From: an uncultured Eubacteriales bacterium
GTDB lineage: Bacteria > Bacillota > Clostridia > Oscillospirales > Butyricicoccaceae
Direction: 5' to 3'
Assembly: GCA_910586105.1 (NCBI GenBank)
Contig: CAJUGU010000092.1
Span: 1 to 16,478, forward strand
DNA length: 16,478 bases
Below, piece after piece: positions 14,692-16,478 of this stretch. The notes under the pieces are model-generated. The model worked only from the letters and a program-made list of their open reading frames with translations. It was not told the DNA's origin and did no database searches. A program made the position numbers and the translations under genes. The stretch's first letter is position 1, and each line of letters starts with the position of its first letter.

Positions 14692-14765
14692 CGCCTGAAC
14701 CGGATCGTTTCACCGGCTCAGGCGTGCCTTTCCGTTGCCACAGGCTTTCACCTTCAGCCTATGGC
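14692..14765 (+). terminator. Two hairpins between tail and holin genes
   Basis: CGCCTGAACCGG/CCGGCTCAGGCG (14692-14703, 14713-14724) and GCCACAGGCT/AGCCTATGGC (14737-14746, 14756-14765) form stems of 12 and 10 bp, each with one weak pair. The second is followed on the plus strand by GTTTTTTAATC, a classic intrinsic terminator pointing toward 14785, although all nearby genes lie on the minus strand. On the minus strand neither stem has a U-run. Confidence 0.55.
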
Positions 14766-14784
14766 GTTTTTTAATCTGTGCCGG

Positions 14785-16478
14785 CTATAATACCAGCACC
14801 CTGACGCGGGTCTCGTCCAGCCGTGCCATCACCCGGAACCGGGTCGGCGTTTCCGCAGCGGTCGCGATCCCGTCTGCTCCGACTGTACACCAGCCGTTTA
14901 CTGTACAGCTTCCGTCATCCAATGCCGTCAGCTTCCCCAGCAGCCCCACTGCATCCCATTCCGGACGCGCGGACCGCGGCTGATATTGCTTCGTTTCGTC
15001 ATATGCGGGATTGAGCCGCTGCCTCCGCCCGGTGTATGCCAAGGGCTCCGACGGCTCGGAGCTTTGGGCCTCCTCCCACAACGGCCTGCCGAACACATCA
15101 TATTGGTACATCCCCTGCCATTGATCGTCATACACATCGCCCACGACCGATGGGCTCCCGGAAATGATCCCCAATAGAAACGTGTCTTCCGGCTGCGCGA
15201 TGCGGATGCGCTCCCCATCCAGTGTGACGAACCGCCCCGCCCGGTCCTCTGCCGACGGGTTCCCATCCTGCCATTCAAACAGTTCGGCATAATCCGCGCC
15301 GCTGCTGTTGTATGCGCCGCCCCAGACCTGTGTGTTGCCGACCCGGAACGCATTCGCCCGGGCTGTCATCCGCTCGCCTTTTCCAACAATGAACACGGCC
15401 TCCGCATGGACGCTGCCCGCTCCCGCATTGTATTCCACGTTATATTTGCCGATCGCCGTCTGTGCACAGGAGGACGCGAGCGTCCCTATGCCGCTCGCGT
15501 GGGAAGCGTTACCGGCCGCGCGGGCGCTGTCCCCTTCCGCATGGGCGGCGATCCCGCCTGCTTTCGTGTAACGCCCTTCCGCGTGGGAGGATTCCCCAGA
15601 CGCCGCCGTCTGCTCCCCTTCCGCGTGTGCGTATGACTCGCTGGCAGAAGTGTAATTCCCCTCCGCGTGGGCAGCGATCCCGCCTGCGGTCGTTTCCAAG
15701 CCCTCTGCATGGGAATATTGTATTCCCGCAACGGACATTTTCCCTTCCGCGTGAGAAGCAGCGCCTTTCGCACAGGTCAGTAAGCCTTCCGCATGCGCAT
15801 GGTTGCCGCTGGCAATCGCATTGCAGCCTTCCATTTGTGCAGCCGCGCACTCGATCGTGGTCTGCTCGGCAGTCTGCACCTTGTAAATGCTTACCCTGAC
15901 TGAGCCGCTTCCTGACTTCCAGTTATCCTCAAAGCAGTCCTCATAGAGGATGAAGGCATAATTTTCATCGTCTTCCATGAAGCGGCACACCCCGTTCTGC
16001 GCCCGGCCAAAACGCCCGCCGCTGTTTGCCGGGTCGCGCGCCCCGCCTGCGATCGGATACCTAGCATAATCCAGATAGTACAATGCGCCGTCTTCCAGCA
16101 CGATTTCCGAAGGGAAGAAATAAAGCGTTGAGGTCGTGGAAACATCTTTGCAGATCGTCTCCAAGATCTCGACCTGATATGCGGATACCTCCATGCCCGG
16201 AGCGCCGGGGACGCCTTGCGGGCCGGGTTCGCCGCGTTCGCCTTGTTCGCCTTTGAGTGCGGCAAACTGTTCTTCCGTAAAGTCTGCATAGGTGAACGCG
16301 TCGCCTTTTTCGCCCGGAACACCTTTTTCACCGGGTTCGCCGCGCTCCCCCTTCAGTGCGGCAAGCTGCTCTTCTGTGAAGTCCGCATAAGTGAACGCGG
16401 CTCCCCGTTCACCCGGGTCGCCCTTTTCACCGGGTTCGCCGCGCTCCCCCTTCAGTGCGGCAAGCTGCTCTTCTGTGA
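14785..16478 (-). CDS. Phage tail/appendage protein, collagen-like + HAEG repeats + Peptidase_G2-like domain (5' partial)
   Basis: Large modular fibre-type protein of the prophage, open through the right edge, so the true start is outside; about 563 residues are visible. Order: collagen-like Gly-X-Y repeats alternating with FTYADFTEEQLAALKG blocks (16195-16478); a compact domain (MEVSAYQVEIL... to about residue 120 counted from the ATG at 16194); nine HAEG repeats of 14 residues (124-249), like the YadA-head left-handed beta-roll; then a C-terminal module with SGADYAELFEW (298-308), EDRAGRFVTLDGERIRIA and LGIISGSPSVVGD, which matches the Peptidase_G2 intramolecular chaperone/autoprocessing domain of Bacillus phage neck appendages. 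Such domains assist trimer folding and are then cut off. It likely mediates adsorption. The ATG at 16194 is not the start, because the upstream frame is coding collagen repeats. Confidence 0.85.
   Translation of the reverse strand, partial: TEEQLAALKGERGEPGEKGDPGERGAAFTYADFTEEQLAALKGERGEPGEKGVPGEKGDAFTYADFTEEQFAALKGEQGERGEPGPQGVPGAPGMEVSAYQVEILETICKDVSTTSTLYFFPSEIVLEDGALYYLDYARYPIAGGARDPANSGGRFGRAQNGVCRFMEDDENYAFILYEDCFEDNWKSGSGSVRVSIYKVQTAEQTTIECAAAQMEGCNAIASGNHAHAEGLLTCAKGAASHAEGKMSVAGIQYSHAEGLETTAGGIAAHAEGNYTSASESYAHAEGEQTAASGESSHAEGRYTKAGGIAAHAEGDSARAAGNASHASGIGTLASSCAQTAIGKYNVEYNAGAGSVHAEAVFIVGKGERMTARANAFRVGNTQVWGGAYNSSGADYAELFEWQDGNPSAEDRAGRFVTLDGERIRIAQPEDTFLLGIISGSPSVVGDVYDDQWQGMYQYDVFGRPLWEEAQSSEPSEPLAYTGRRQRLNPAYDETKQYQPRSARPEWDAVGLLGKLTALDDGSCTVNGWCTVGADGIATAAETPTRFRVMARLDETRVRVLVL
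15448..15825 (-). repeat. Nine 42-bp repeats encoding HAEG beta-roll
   Basis: Nine consecutive 14-residue units in the tail protein, most ending S/A-HAEG (for example LETTAGGIAAHAEG, EQTAASGESSHAEG); the last two degrade to HASG and TAIG. The period is exact, with no indels across 126 residues. The pattern is that of trimeric autotransporter head repeats, here in a phage fibre. Confidence 0.85.
16198..16478 (-). repeat. 99-bp tandem repeats encoding collagen-like segments
   Basis: Equivalent points recur at 16253, 16352 and 16451, a 99-base (33-residue) period. Each unit codes for FTYADFTEEQLAALKG followed by Gly-X-Y triplets such as ERGEPGEKG. The two copies nearest the window edge are almost identical over their shared part, and the third has diverged. 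The array runs off the right edge. Confidence 0.85.

Noticed and set aside
15308..15899. Plus-strand open frames across the HAEG repeats
   Set aside because: They are repetitive antisense products of the 42-bp repeats, with no start signal or family resemblance.

Overview
The window looks like chromosomal DNA of a fairly GC-rich Clostridia-type Firmicute, probably an Oscillospirales/Ruminococcaceae-like gut anaerobe. This is an inference from the strong AGGAGG-type ribosome binding sites, the tRNA order Gly-Arg-His-Gln-Lys with encoded CCA ends, the DUF960 and Rpn-type nuclease families, and the style of the prophage lysis and tail genes. No species can be named from the sequence alone.

Positions 1-5700 are a housekeeping block, all on the minus strand. 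In order of transcription it holds a cyclophilin peptidyl-prolyl isomerase, a degenerate glycerophosphodiesterase-like protein, a 164-bp foldback (MITE-like) element sitting on that gene's stop codon, an ABC-F ATPase, a DUF218/YdcF-like membrane protein and release factor 1 (prfA). The cyclophilin unit has its own sigma-A-type promoter. Back to back with it, a promoter with consensus -35, 17-bp spacer and extended -10 drives a five-gene tRNA operon (5810-6444) that ends in a clean intrinsic terminator.

Positions 6486-13550 are accessory DNA starting right after tRNA-Lys. They begin with a remnant of the same MITE end seen at 4114. A minus-strand cluster follows: two paralogous P-loop GTPases, one with a glycine-zipper tail, a small CxxC zinc-ribbon protein and a DUF960 protein. 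The GTPase genes are visibly more AT-rich than their surroundings. Next comes a divergent pair of unrecognised genes (181 and 449 aa) around a 14-bp perfect dyad, then a second, unrelated foldback element, an XRE-type regulator with a terminator, a decayed Rpn/PD-(D/E)XK nuclease gene with one frameshift and three in-frame stops, and a YCII-domain gene followed by a dense array of hairpins.

From 13584 to the right edge is the end of a prophage on the minus strand. It holds a large modular tail/appendage protein (collagen-like repeats, nine 14-residue HAEG repeats and a Peptidase_G2-like self-processing domain, with its N-terminus beyond the window), a holin, and an Amidase_2 endolysin overlapping the holin. 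No integrase or attachment site is visible.

The best candidates for an undescribed system are the paired-GTPase cluster (6778-9121) and the divergent orphan pair (9304-11364). Both sit between a tRNA operon and a prophage, a typical place for defence or mobile cargo. Their function is not known from the sequence.
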